Position numbers and translations under genes: made by a program. Below, piece by piece: positions 32,357-40,729 of a DNA stretch of 40,729 nucleotides (its first letter is position 1; the number at the start of each line of letters is the position of its first letter). The DNA is from an uncultured Clostridia bacterium. Lineage in GTDB: Bacteria; Bacillota; Clostridia; Oscillospirales; QAMX01. The stretch covers positions 1 to 40,729 of the forward strand of contig CALWJF010000040.1 in assembly GCA_944380935.1 (NCBI GenBank). The letters run 5' to 3'. Below the pieces are notes generated by a model that was not told the origin of the DNA, did not search any database, and saw only the letters and a program-made list of their open reading frames with translations.

Positions 32357-33024
32357 AAAATCCTAAACTTTCTGCTGTTTTTCTGGCGCTTCTCCTGCTG
32401 ATTGTCCCCATTTTGTGTAGTTGTACGCACGCGCAGGCAGATACAGACAAAAAGGACAGCATTTTGCAGATTTTTAATTTTTCTGCGGATAACGTAAAAA
32501 TTTCCGGGATTCGGGCAAAAGCCTCGGTTGACGAAGTTTTAGAAACACTCGCATTAGCCCGGGAAGACTGTGAAATTTTTGAGTCGGAAGCTGTCTCCGG
32601 AAATACAATTGTAGATCCTATAGCCGCGACCTATTATGATGAATTTGGAGCGCAGGAGGTCGACGTTATTTACACATTTGGCGACGACGCCCTGCAGCAA
32701 ATATCCTATAACGTTGCTTTCTGGGATTCGGATTTTGAAACAGCATACGAAATTGCGTCCAACGCATTCCTGACGATTGAAGATGCTATGCCAACGGTCG
32801 GAGCATTAAACTGTGAAGGTCTTACATTGGATGGCGTTACGAAGAGCGCAGATTTGCTGGATCAATTCCATGCGGGTGTCTTGGGTTCCCGTGTGATAGA
32901 GACCTGGGAAACAGCGGATGGAACGGTAATTTATCTCGATGTTGCATATCAGGATCGAAGCGGCGCTAATTACAAGCCGCAAAACGTTGTATGCATGCAG
33001 TTGAATATTATTTATTTGGTATAA
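32353..33024 (+). CDS. Lipoprotein of unknown function, paralogue 2
   Basis: 223 residues. The signal peptide ends in the lipobox ILCSC (Cys24), so the protein is predicted to be lipid-anchored outside the cell. It is a diverged paralogue of the 31316-31945 product (shared ISYNVAFWD; similar spacing of acidic motifs). The similarity between the proteins is clearly lower than the near-identity of their leaders. GGAAAGGAG precedes the ATG, and that site can be masked by the leader RNA. No known domain recognised. Confidence 0.82.
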   Translation: MKNPKLSAVFLALLLLIVPILCSCTHAQADTDKKDSILQIFNFSADNVKISGIRAKASVDEVLETLALAREDCEIFESEAVSGNTIVDPIAATYYDEFGAQEVDVIYTFGDDALQQISYNVAFWDSDFETAYEIASNAFLTIEDAMPTVGALNCEGLTLDGVTKSADLLDQFHAGVLGSRVIETWETADGTVIYLDVAYQDRSGANYKPQNVVCMQLNIIYLV

Positions 33025-33036
33025 GCTTTAACTTTG

Positions 33037-33060
33037 GGCGGTTGAAAAATTTCAACCGCC
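33037..33060 (+). terminator. Terminator-like hairpin of unit 2
   Basis: GGCGGTTGAAA (33037-33047) and TTTCAACCGCC (33050-33060) are perfect complements with a very short loop, 13 bp past the stop. The following sequence (TCTCTTC) is only moderately T-rich. Confidence 0.65.
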
Positions 33061-33273
33061 TCTCTTCATATAACGCTTAAGCATTTTTCGGAAATGCAAA
33101 AAGTTACCCGTCTAGCTGCCAAAAATTTAATTGAAGTTCAAACATATTAACGGGATCCTTGTGTGCGATTGAACTCAAATACCGGTAAAATGATCTATAC
33201 TACATAATGTATGTTCTCCAACTCTGAAATGATTCGTACTGCAATGGATCGCTATCTAGAAGGATAACAAAAA

Positions 33274-33561
33274 ATGATTCTGTTTATTCGTATTTTTTGC
33301 GGAGGTGCTTTCCTTTCCATGGGGATTGTGCGGCTTTGCCGGCATTCGTTTTTACTGTCGAAGCGCATGTTTGCTGTGCTAGAGGAAAACGGTACAACGA
33401 AAAAATATTGCATCCATTCCGGCGTTATCTGGATTCTGCTCGGCGTCTTATTCGCTTTCTCCGCCTTCCCCTCTTTAACCGAACAATATCCCGTGCTTTT
33501 CTGTGGCACCGGATTTGCAATTATCAGTTATGCAATTCGGTTTAAAGTCAAATACAACTGA
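33274..33561 (+). CDS. Small membrane protein of unknown function
   Basis: 95 residues with three predicted membrane helices: FIRIFCGGAFLSMGIVRL at the start, CIHSGVIWILLGVLFAFSAF in the middle, and VLFCGTGFAIISYAIRF near the end. The middle polar loop (SKRMFAVLEENGTTKKY) is probably cytoplasmic. AGAAGGAT lies about 10 nt before the ATG, and a terminator follows the stop, so it looks like a real monocistronic gene. The family is not recognised. Confidence 0.65.
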   Translation: MILFIRIFCGGAFLSMGIVRLCRHSFLLSKRMFAVLEENGTTKKYCIHSGVIWILLGVLFAFSAFPSLTEQYPVLFCGTGFAIISYAIRFKVKYN

Positions 33562-33581
33562 CATTCCCGGCAAAACACATC

Positions 33582-33616
33582 GTCCCCGCAGGTTTGAATG
33601 CCTGCGGGGACATTTT
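33582..33616 (+). terminator. Terminator between the small membrane protein and GH10-like genes
   Basis: GTCCCCGCAGG (33582-33592) and CCTGCGGGGAC (33601-33611) form a perfect stem followed by ATTTTT. It serves the plus-strand gene and may block convergent readthrough from the minus strand. Confidence 0.88.
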
Positions 33617-33623
33617 TCTATAC

Positions 33624-35186
33624 TTATTTTTTTCCAAAGTCAAAGCCCCAGCTCTTTTCCAATTCTTTTAACCGGAAATAGCTTTCCTTTGGTTCGCCAT
33701 CTTTGGTAATCATACCGGAAGCCGGAACATAGCCCGGGTCCGAAAGCCCCCAGGTCGTAATTGCATCAATACTGGGATGCGCATAGCAGATGGTATAAAA
33801 TTGCTCAACCCAGTCGGCCTGAAGCCGCTCGTTCCAGCCCAGCTCATGCCAGATGCCATAGTACATATATTCCAGGCAGTAGATATCACCCGGCGTGGTA
33901 TTCGGCCGCACCTCCTGCTTGAAAGACGGAACGCCCAGCTCAGTCAGATGAATGCGCCGGCCGAATTTTGCAAACCGGTCAAACATTTTTTCAATTTCCA
34001 GCATATCGCGTGCCGGGTTATACAGCTGCATACCGATGGCTTCATACTGTGCGCCCAGTTCTTCCAGCCGCTCAATTGCGGTATACGGCACCAGATTGCG
34101 CTCCCAGGTCGGCCCCCACTGCGTACGTCCCTCAGCAGCATTTTCACCGAACATGAAGCAGGTGTTGACCACCGCGTTGACAGTCGGGTCCGCGTCATGC
34201 ATCGCATCCACGCAAAGCTTGGTCATCTCAATTTGCTGCTGTTGCGTCAGATTATAGGCATTACACCAGTCGTGGTTTTCGTTGATCGCATCATAATAAT
34301 GAATCCTGCCTTTAAAATGCGCAATAGTACGGTGGATCGTGCGGTCAATTTCACGGGCAATGGAGCCGTCTTCCCAGCGCAGGGAATGCGTCCACTCCGG
34401 CATCCCGGCCGTATGCGCCCACCACAGGGGATGTCCCTTTGTAACGATTCCCGCCTTTTCAAATTCTGCTTGCAGGCGGTCAAGATAGCGGAAATCCGGT
34501 TTCCCATATTCCGGTTCCAGATCTGCAAGATAAAAGGGGAGCGTTGCATAATTGAATACGCTGTCATAAGCTTCCTTCATCGTTGGAAGACCGGGGTAAT
34601 GGGGTGCCGGCGGATTATAGCCACGCCAGCCGTCTCCACCGGTGAATGGATATCGGAAAGCAGCGGCCCCGAAGAGCATATCCCGCTTGCCGCGTTTAGC
34701 AATACGAGCGTTGGCGCGCTCAAAGACCGCTTTTTCCCCACTCCATAATGCTGCCGCGAGCGCTGCCATATGATAGGCAGGCGCTTTGTCGGGCTTAACC
34801 AGAGCCAGCTGAAGCAACGTTTCCGCATCGCGGAGCATCGATACGCATTTCACGGAAGGCGTGAATTCCTGTCCGGCAAGAATCCGCCGTACTTCAAAAA
34901 CCCGGCTTTGTGCCGCTTCCCGGACAAAATCAATATGCACACCGTCGGCATACCCTTCGCCGCAATTATCCGCTACAACCCACATACCGTAGCCGTAACC
35001 GGGAATATTCAATTTTGCATGCAGAATCACCGGGGCTTCCGGAATCTCGAGCTCAACGCTCCCATCATACTGCACATTTGCCTTGCGCATATACGGCACA
35101 TAATTCAAATCGCTGGCATATAGGGAGACGATCTCTTTGCGTGAAAGATAGACGCCGTCTGCACCCAATAGCTTTACCTTTAACAT
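33624..35186 (-). CDS. Glycoside hydrolase family 10-like enzyme (xylanase type), cytoplasmic
   Basis: 520 residues without a signal peptide. An N-terminal beta domain (about 1-105) precedes a GH10-like (beta/alpha)8 barrel. The acid/base is likely Glu303 in YYDAINENHDW and the nucleophile Glu416 in IHLTELGVPS, matching the GH10 strands 4 and 7 (DVVNE and TELD motifs). HPLWWAHTAGMPEW fits the conserved HTLVWH-like strand. GH10 enzymes cleave beta-1,4-xylan or related oligosaccharides. Being intracellular, it probably acts on imported oligosaccharides. It follows the GH63-like gene by 30 bp in the same direction, so the two form an operon. The substrate is not certain. Confidence 0.82.
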   Translation of the reverse strand: MLKVKLLGADGVYLSRKEIVSLYASDLNYVPYMRKANVQYDGSVELEIPEAPVILHAKLNIPGYGYGMWVVADNCGEGYADGVHIDFVREAAQSRVFEVRRILAGQEFTPSVKCVSMLRDAETLLQLALVKPDKAPAYHMAALAAALWSGEKAVFERANARIAKRGKRDMLFGAAAFRYPFTGGDGWRGYNPPAPHYPGLPTMKEAYDSVFNYATLPFYLADLEPEYGKPDFRYLDRLQAEFEKAGIVTKGHPLWWAHTAGMPEWTHSLRWEDGSIAREIDRTIHRTIAHFKGRIHYYDAINENHDWCNAYNLTQQQQIEMTKLCVDAMHDADPTVNAVVNTCFMFGENAAEGRTQWGPTWERNLVPYTAIERLEELGAQYEAIGMQLYNPARDMLEIEKMFDRFAKFGRRIHLTELGVPSFKQEVRPNTTPGDIYCLEYMYYGIWHELGWNERLQADWVEQFYTICYAHPSIDAITTWGLSDPGYVPASGMITKDGEPKESYFRLKELEKSWGFDFGKK

Positions 35187-35216
35187 CCAGTATGTCCTCC
35201 CCTGCTTTTAAAATTT

Positions 35217-37037
35217 TCAATTTTGCAAAGGTTCTTCCGGAGCCGGGATATCTCCATTTTCAATCAAGGCGATCAGTGCCAGCAGACCGCCCCAATGATA
35301 GAATTTATCACTGCGCGGATTGGGACAACCCCAACCATCGTCCCCTGAATAATTCTCATGAATATGCCCGTGCGCACGCCACTCCTGTAAAATCAATTTT
35401 TCAGATTTTTCCGCGAGATCGGCACATACCTTCCATGCACCCATTCGACGAAACGCAAGGTAAGCCAAAAAATTCATTGGCGCCCAAATTCGTCCGCGCC
35501 AATAGGTCTGTTCCGGATATGCCGGGTCGTTTCGGGCAATCGACGGGAGAACAAACTCTCCATAAAATTCCGCAGGGTTAAAATAATGCTGCGCAATTCT
35601 TTGCACCTGCCGTTGCGTAACAGAAGGGCAGAAGCCTGCATAAAAATTGGTGGGGGAAATGTGAGAAGAGAGTCTTCCGGTCACCAGATCTCGGTTGCGG
35701 AAAAATCCGCTTTCTTCATCCCAAAGCGTCTGCATACCCGCATCCGCGCGGCGCCCACGTGCTTGAATTTCCTCCCGTTCCGGACGCCCAAGAATCCGGG
35801 CAATATCCGCCAAAGCCTCACAATCGGCATAATACAGGCCAGTTAAGCCCACATCTGCAAGCTGCATGCGCCCGGTTTTTTCATCAAAGATAGCGCCATC
35901 ATACATCGGGGAATTATCCAGTCCCGATTCATATTTCGCCGCCTGCAAATTATGTACATCATAAGATGCATATTCTTGCCGTACAGCATCCGATCCCCAG
36001 CACATTGTCCCGTCATCCAGCATCCGATTCTCGGCAAACCAGCGATTCCAGGATAAAAGCGTTTCAAAGCTTTCCTCCAGCACCCATTTTTCTCCAAAAC
36101 GACGGTATAGTTCCCGGAAGGTCAGCGATCCAACCGGTGGCTGGGAGCGATCCCGGCTTTTATTATCCCCCGCCGCTCCAAAATTGGGAACAAACCCGCG
36201 TTCAGTTACCTCCCGCGTAATCGAAAAGGCATTTGCGTAAGCCAATTCTTTGGACTCCGGCGCCGCCATCAACGCACAAAAATAAGTGTCCCAGTCAAAA
36301 AGCACATAACCGCCCCAGTTGACATTCCATATTCTGCTTACAGGGCTGCACAGGCGACGATTCTCCGGATCGTAAATCGTATTCCACGCATATGCGGTTC
36401 GCATTGCAATATAGGCTTCCTCAAATCTTCCATATGCATGCGGGCTCTCCATCGCATGTTCGCGTGCTGCTTCGATGCGGGAACTAACCACGTTCACCGA
36501 TAGCGGACGGCCTGTAGATACAGCAACCGGTGCAGTCAAATCACTTGCACGTGTAACGCCAAATCCGGGAACATGCAGCACTCGGGTATCCGAATCTGTC
36601 ATGTAGACCCGGATCTCCCCTGTGTCCAGTACCGCTTGTATATGGTCAGGCTGCGCATAAACTGCACCGTGTTTATTCCACAAAAAACCACATTCTATAA
36701 ATACAACCATTTCCCGGCATTTTTCATTTTTGGGCTCTACCAAAATATACTGCCCGTGGTCATCTGCACATGAGCGGATTTCCATACACGCACCAAGCCA
36801 TTCCAGCTGCAGCTGTGTATAGGAACCATCTACTGTCCGCACACCTGGCTTGATATGTTCCTCCTGTTCTCCAAAACGGCCAATCAGTGCATTTTGCAAC
36901 ACCCGTTTGCTTACTTTATGTTTGAAACATACCCGAATGGCAAAACCCTCCGGCAAGTGTACATGAGAAAGCACAGAATGGGTATCAAATGTATTAAAAC
37001 CCTGCAACATTTCTTCGCGCATGGTATCGTAATGCAT
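35217..37037 (-). CDS. GH63/MGH1-like glycosidase (alpha/alpha toroid), cytoplasmic
   Basis: 606 residues from the second ATG (37037), which is 6 nt after AGGAGG; the ATG at 37040 is only 3 nt away. No signal peptide. An N-terminal beta-sandwich (about 1-190) leads to an (alpha/alpha)6 barrel. WGGYVLFDWDTYFCAL, EDGTMCWGSD-like (DDGTMCWGSD) and YWRGRIWAPMNFLAY, plus the terminal FYHWGGLLALI, resemble the trehalase/GH63/mannosylglycerate hydrolase clan. These invert alpha-glycosidic bonds of glucosyl or mannosyl substrates. It is first in an operon with the GH10-like gene and divergent from the 735-residue gene. Confidence 0.78.
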   Translation of the reverse strand: MHYDTMREEMLQGFNTFDTHSVLSHVHLPEGFAIRVCFKHKVSKRVLQNALIGRFGEQEEHIKPGVRTVDGSYTQLQLEWLGACMEIRSCADDHGQYILVEPKNEKCREMVVFIECGFLWNKHGAVYAQPDHIQAVLDTGEIRVYMTDSDTRVLHVPGFGVTRASDLTAPVAVSTGRPLSVNVVSSRIEAAREHAMESPHAYGRFEEAYIAMRTAYAWNTIYDPENRRLCSPVSRIWNVNWGGYVLFDWDTYFCALMAAPESKELAYANAFSITREVTERGFVPNFGAAGDNKSRDRSQPPVGSLTFRELYRRFGEKWVLEESFETLLSWNRWFAENRMLDDGTMCWGSDAVRQEYASYDVHNLQAAKYESGLDNSPMYDGAIFDEKTGRMQLADVGLTGLYYADCEALADIARILGRPEREEIQARGRRADAGMQTLWDEESGFFRNRDLVTGRLSSHISPTNFYAGFCPSVTQRQVQRIAQHYFNPAEFYGEFVLPSIARNDPAYPEQTYWRGRIWAPMNFLAYLAFRRMGAWKVCADLAEKSEKLILQEWRAHGHIHENYSGDDGWGCPNPRSDKFYHWGGLLALIALIENGDIPAPEEPLQN

Positions 37038-37224
37038 CATAAACCTCCTGACCGTAAATTGGTTTGTATTCTCATTATATAAGCTATCAAAGAAAAAATC
37101 TAGTCAAAACAAACAAAAAATCCAAATGTTTTTTTCAATGTTCTGCAAAATAAAACGAAAATTCAAAATTCTCTCCTCTCTTTGCAGGAGAGTTTTGAAA
37201 ATATGCGATTCTTTTTTAAAATGC

Positions 37225-37253
37225 TTGACAGGCTTTTTCACCCTAGCTACACT
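37225..37253 (+). promoter_or_regulatory. Promoter of the 735-residue gene
   Basis: A perfect TTGACA (37225-37230) is 17 bp from TACACT (37248-37253), about 60 bp before the start codon. On the opposite strand a TATAAT-like box near 37071-37080, with a poorly spaced TTGACT, may drive the GH63-like operon. Confidence 0.72.
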
Positions 37254-37312
37254 AAAATTATATCTACAGTGTAAAAAAAGTCTGACGGCAAATCTTAGAA
37301 AGGCGGAACATT

Positions 37313-39520
37313 ATGGAACTAAAAACCGGTGCTTATATCCTTCGTTTTCAGAATGGCGGATTCCATGTAGAAAAAAATGGTAAATGTCTTTATTTTAACC
37401 ACCGCCCTATCTACGTTTCTGTAAAAACCTATGGCGCAATCAATGAATTTCGAGACTGTGCTTATGATACCCTGCAACACAACGAAACCGGTATCCTGGC
37501 CGAAGGTCATTTCAGAACGGATAACGGCTCGATACTTTTCATTCGCGATTTATATAGCATCCATCAGGGCGTCCTGAAAATTGCACGCAAAGTCATCGTT
37601 GAAAAAGCCAGCCAGGACGATCTCGGTTTTCAAACCAAGATCTTTTTCTATCAGGCGCTGTCGGATGCGCTTACTGACTTCTTCTATTTTTCCCCTGGGC
37701 AATGGTACCGGCACAATGAATTTGCCGGCGCCCATGCTTTGGGCAAAAATATGGATTTACAATACTACTATCGCAAGGAAACCTATTCCGGTCTTCCAAT
37801 GTTCGCTATGCAGCATATCGATTCCGGAGAAACGATTTCCATGTCCCGTTGGGCTGCCAACGCCACACTCCCTTCTCTGGACCGTACTGCAACCGAAAAT
37901 TATGCCTACGTTGATCCGAAAATGACGGTCGGTTCTTTTGGTGTCAGCAAAGCAAAACCCGAGGCGCTTACTTATACCTATTATGGGCATAAAATCGCAA
38001 CCGCGCTGCCGAAAACACAATGCGACGGCGTTTCAATCGATTACATTTATCCTGCGGTTAACGGGCAAACACCGACGGCTGCGCGGGGACCTTTCAATGT
38101 CGATCTTCCTTTACGCAATATAACATGGGTCCATCCGATGCGCGAGGGCTTTGCACAGGAGTATGCCGTAGCCGTAAGTTTTGCGCAATATGCCGATTTC
38201 AACACTATGATGCGGATGACATGGCGTGAGGTCTACCCGCGCCTTAAGGACCGGCTGTTTGAAGTGGATAATGCGCTGCTTTTTGACAATATGATGAAAT
38301 TTTTAAAAACGGTTACCAAACAATTTGATACAGCCTGGGGAACACCGTTTGTCGCACAGCTTCCGGATTTTGATCCAAACTCTTTTTCCGCTGAAATCGG
38401 TTTTGTCGGGCAGCAAACCGGTATCGGATATCAGTTGCTCCGCTGGGGCGTGATGAATTCCGACGAAGACGCGGTGAAGAAAGGATTGGGTATCTTAGAT
38501 TACTGGGCCAACGAAACCATGACGGAAACCGGATGTCCCCGCGTTTGGGTACATCTGTCCACTCACCAATTTGAGCCGCAGCCGCAATGGATCCGTGAAA
38601 TCGGCGATGGTCTTGAAGCAATTCTGGATGCCTATGTTTTTGAAAAGAAACGAGGAATCGTCCATCAAAACTGGCTGGATTATTGTATCAAAACCGCAGA
38701 TTGGCTTGTAGCCATGCAAAATGAAGATGGAAGCCTATACCGCTCCTATCATTATGACAATTCCGTTTGTATGGATTCCAAAGCAAGTACGCCTTGTGTA
38801 ATCCGTTTCCTGATCCAAATGTATCTGGTCACAAAGCATAAAGTTTATCTTGATGCAGCAGTTCGTGCCGGCGCGTGGAGTTATGAACACATGTACCTCG
38901 GCTTTGAATACCGCGGTGGCACCTGCGACCAATCCGACGTTTTGGATAAGGAATCCGGGATTTATTGCCTGTTTGCCTTTATGGCTCTATATGACATCAG
39001 CGGTGAAAAACGCTGGCTTGACGCTGCATGCGGAGCTGCGGATTATGTAGAAACATTTACCTTTGTCTGGAATTTCCCCGTCTATATGCCTTATCCCAAT
39101 CATCCGTTTGTTCGCAATCACATCAGCGGCCAGAGTAATGTGACCGTTGGCGCAGGCGGCGGCGACGTTTACATGGCAGCATGCAGTTATACCTATTACC
39201 GCTTATATCTTCTGACCGGAGACCATCAATACTGCGATTTTGCAGAATTCATCAACAGAAACTGTAAACAGGCCAACGATATCGACGGCAGCTGCGGCTA
39301 TCGTTATATCGGTATGGTCAATGAAGGCGGCAGCTTCTCAGAGCAGCAATATACAGGACGCTATCACTGGCTGCCCTGGTGCACTTTTGTGGAAGTAGAT
39401 CCGGCTTCCAGATTCTATGATACATTCGGTCTGCATGAAATTGAGGACATCGAAAAACTTCCGCTTGCCGAACGTCAACGCTGCAACCGCATCTATGACA
39501 ATTATGCTCCGGTAGAATAA
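37313..39520 (+). CDS. Large six-hairpin-type glycosidase-like protein, family not assigned
   Basis: 735 residues, no signal peptide. Residues 1-300 are beta-rich; residues 310-700 look like helical hairpins of an (alpha/alpha)6 toroid: WANETMTETGCPRVW, WLDYCIKTADWLVAMQNEDG, YLDAAVRAGAWSYEHMY and WLDAACGAADYVETF, spaced at 40-60 residues. That repeat of W-L/Y-x-A-A motifs is seen in six-hairpin glycosidases and polysaccharide lyases. ISGQSNVTVGAGGGDVYMAA and YTGRYHWLPWCTFVEVDP may form the active cleft. The neighbours (GH10-like, GH63-like) imply a shared glycan substrate. I cannot name the family. AAAGGCGG precedes the ATG. Confidence 0.75.
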   Translation: MELKTGAYILRFQNGGFHVEKNGKCLYFNHRPIYVSVKTYGAINEFRDCAYDTLQHNETGILAEGHFRTDNGSILFIRDLYSIHQGVLKIARKVIVEKASQDDLGFQTKIFFYQALSDALTDFFYFSPGQWYRHNEFAGAHALGKNMDLQYYYRKETYSGLPMFAMQHIDSGETISMSRWAANATLPSLDRTATENYAYVDPKMTVGSFGVSKAKPEALTYTYYGHKIATALPKTQCDGVSIDYIYPAVNGQTPTAARGPFNVDLPLRNITWVHPMREGFAQEYAVAVSFAQYADFNTMMRMTWREVYPRLKDRLFEVDNALLFDNMMKFLKTVTKQFDTAWGTPFVAQLPDFDPNSFSAEIGFVGQQTGIGYQLLRWGVMNSDEDAVKKGLGILDYWANETMTETGCPRVWVHLSTHQFEPQPQWIREIGDGLEAILDAYVFEKKRGIVHQNWLDYCIKTADWLVAMQNEDGSLYRSYHYDNSVCMDSKASTPCVIRFLIQMYLVTKHKVYLDAAVRAGAWSYEHMYLGFEYRGGTCDQSDVLDKESGIYCLFAFMALYDISGEKRWLDAACGAADYVETFTFVWNFPVYMPYPNHPFVRNHISGQSNVTVGAGGGDVYMAACSYTYYRLYLLTGDHQYCDFAEFINRNCKQANDIDGSCGYRYIGMVNEGGSFSEQQYTGRYHWLPWCTFVEVDPASRFYDTFGLHEIEDIEKLPLAERQRCNRIYDNYAPVE

Positions 39521-39539
39521 AAAAACCCGAAAAACATTG

Positions 39540-39570
39540 ACACCCCGCAAGGTAATACCTTGCGGGGTGT
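39540..39570. terminator. Bidirectional terminator between the 735-residue gene and thrS
   Basis: ACACCCCGCAAGGT (39540-39553) pairs perfectly with ACCTTGCGGGGTGT (39557-39570), with a 3-nt loop. T-runs occur on both outer sides, suiting the convergent genes. Confidence 0.88.
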
Positions 39571-39588
39571 TTTCATAACAATTTGAAA

Positions 39589-40729
39589 CTATAGTGCGCG
39601 GGTACGGATTTCCTCACCGATTTTAGCCAGGAAAACATCAAGCGGCATGGTTTCATTGGAGCCGTCACGACGATTCCGCACAGCAACTGTACCGTCCTCT
39701 GCTTCCTTGTCCCCTACAACGAGCATATAGGGAATCTTCTGGAGCTGCGCCTCACGAATCTTATAACCGATTTTTTCCGAACGGTCATCCAGCTCTGCAC
39801 GAAGACCTGCTGCATTGAGTCTTTCCAATACATTCTCCGCATAATCGCGTGTACGGTCGGTAATCGGAAGTACCTTGACTTGAACCGGTGCAAGCCATGT
39901 CGGGAACGCACCTGCAAAGTGTTCGGTAATGACACCAATAAAGCGTTCAATCGAGCCGAACACAACGCGGTGAATCATAACCGGACGATGGGCAGCCCCA
40001 TCGGAACCGATATATTCCAGCTCAAAACGTTCCGGAAGCTGGCTGTCAAGCTGGATGGTCCCGCATTGCCATGTCCGGCCGATGCAATCTTCGATATGGA
40101 AGTCCAGTTTCGGCCCATAAAACGCGCCGTCACCTTCATTCACAACATAGGTTTTTCCCATATCCGTAATGGCATCTTTTAAAATATTCTGATTTTCTTC
40201 CCACTCTTCCACTGTACCAATATGGTCTTCCGGCATAGTAGAAAGTTCAATTTCATACTTCAGGCCGAATGTAGAATAGACTTCATCAAAAAGCTTGACA
40301 ACATTTTTGATTTCATCCTTCATCTGTTCCCGTGTCATAAAGATATGCGCATCATCCTGGGTAAAACAGCGCACCCGGAACAGACCATGCAGCGCACCGG
40401 AAAGTTCATGCCGGTGAACCAGGCCGAGTTCTCCACAGCGCAGCGGCAAATCACGATAAGAATGCGGCTCTGCGGCATAGACCAACATACCGCCGGGGCA
40501 ATTCATCGGCTTGATCGCAAAATCCTCATTATCAATCACCGTCGTATACATGTTATTCTTATAATGGTCCCAATGGCCACTGCGTTCCCAAAGGGAACGG
40601 TTCAACATCATCGGCGTGGAAATCTCCACATAACCATAGCGGTCATGAACCTTGCGCCAGTAATCAATCAGCGCATTCCGCAGCAGCATACCTTTAGGCA
40701 GGAAGAAAGGAAAGCCTGGCCCCTCGTCA
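39589..40729 (-). CDS. thrS: Threonyl-tRNA synthetase (5' end off window)
   Basis: About 380 C-terminal residues are visible; the reading frame continues to the right edge with DEGPGFPFFLPKGM, so the N-terminal TGS and editing domains are missing. It charges tRNA-Thr with threonine. The class II core shows motif 2 (FRVRCFTQDDAHIF) and motif 3 (VVFGSIERFIG). The zinc ligands that select threonine are Cys in NCPGGM, His in DDAHIF and His in MIHRVVFG. The C-terminal anticodon-binding domain follows (APVQVKVLPITDR). Whether a T-box leader controls it cannot be seen, since the upstream region is outside. Confidence 0.97.
   Translation of the reverse strand, partial: DEGPGFPFFLPKGMLLRNALIDYWRKVHDRYGYVEISTPMMLNRSLWERSGHWDHYKNNMYTTVIDNEDFAIKPMNCPGGMLVYAAEPHSYRDLPLRCGELGLVHRHELSGALHGLFRVRCFTQDDAHIFMTREQMKDEIKNVVKLFDEVYSTFGLKYEIELSTMPEDHIGTVEEWEENQNILKDAITDMGKTYVVNEGDGAFYGPKLDFHIEDCIGRTWQCGTIQLDSQLPERFELEYIGSDGAAHRPVMIHRVVFGSIERFIGVITEHFAGAFPTWLAPVQVKVLPITDRTRDYAENVLERLNAAGLRAELDDRSEKIGYKIREAQLQKIPYMLVVGDKEAEDGTVAVRNRRDGSNETMPLDVFLAKIGEEIRTRAL

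Noticed and set aside
33777..34748. Plus-strand open frame of 323 codons
   Set aside because: Antisense to the GH10-like gene, where both catalytic Glu motifs are in frame. No recognisable product.

Overview
The window looks like chromosome from a Gram-positive, probably gut- or sediment-type, anaerobic spore-former of the class Clostridia. This is an inference from gene content: a SpoIID sporulation hydrolase, HPr kinase/phosphorylase, SLH-anchored and dockerin-bearing surface proteins, an aldo/keto reductase with a ferredoxin-like tail, strong AGGAGG ribosome-binding sites and sigma-A-type promoters. No tRNA, rRNA, CRISPR array, phage genes or intact insertion sequence was recognised.

Region 1 (1-15.4 kb, minus strand) is a large secreted-protein locus. 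From promoter 15372-15400 a probable five-gene operon runs leftward to a terminator at 5731-5755. It encodes a dockerin protein; a double-cohesin/X-module/dockerin protein; a GLUG-repeat/dockerin protein; a longer double-cohesin protein with about seven Ig/MBG-like spacer repeats, X-module and dockerin; and a cohesin-like protein with three C-terminal SLH domains. These parts resemble a cellulosome-type scaffold (SLH anchor, cohesin adaptors, dockerin clients), but no catalytic domain is recognisable in any of them. Next, from its own promoter, comes a giant RHS/YD-repeat protein of more than 1848 residues. It carries an internal InlB-type insert, and its variable C-terminus lies beyond the left edge.

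Region 2 (15.6-30.2 kb) is housekeeping and signalling: aldo/keto reductase and spoIID (minus); citrate synthase and a membrane acyltransferase (plus); a mecA-like/tadA/hprK cluster (minus); a response regulator/histidine kinase/HtrA cluster (minus); an alanine/sodium symporter (minus); and efp, an acidic zinc-ribbon protein and a cupin (plus).

Region 3 (30.2-33.6 kb) holds two tandem units. Each begins with a nearly identical 234-bp promoter/leader (8 differences by eye, no gaps) and carries diverged paralogous lipoproteins; the first unit also has a Cys-rich secreted protein. The leaders contain a three-codon ORF (Met-Leu-Arg-stop) overlapping a second small ORF. In copy 2 the second ORF overlaps the lipoprotein start. 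A leader segment can pair with the Shine-Dalgarno sequence of the downstream gene. This looks like an undescribed translation-controlled leader.

Region 4 (33.6-39.5 kb) is a glycan-processing locus: a GH10-like and a GH63/MGH1-like enzyme on the minus strand, divergent from a 735-residue six-hairpin-type protein. None has a signal peptide, so all are predicted cytoplasmic. The window ends inside threonyl-tRNA synthetase, whose N-terminus is off the right edge.
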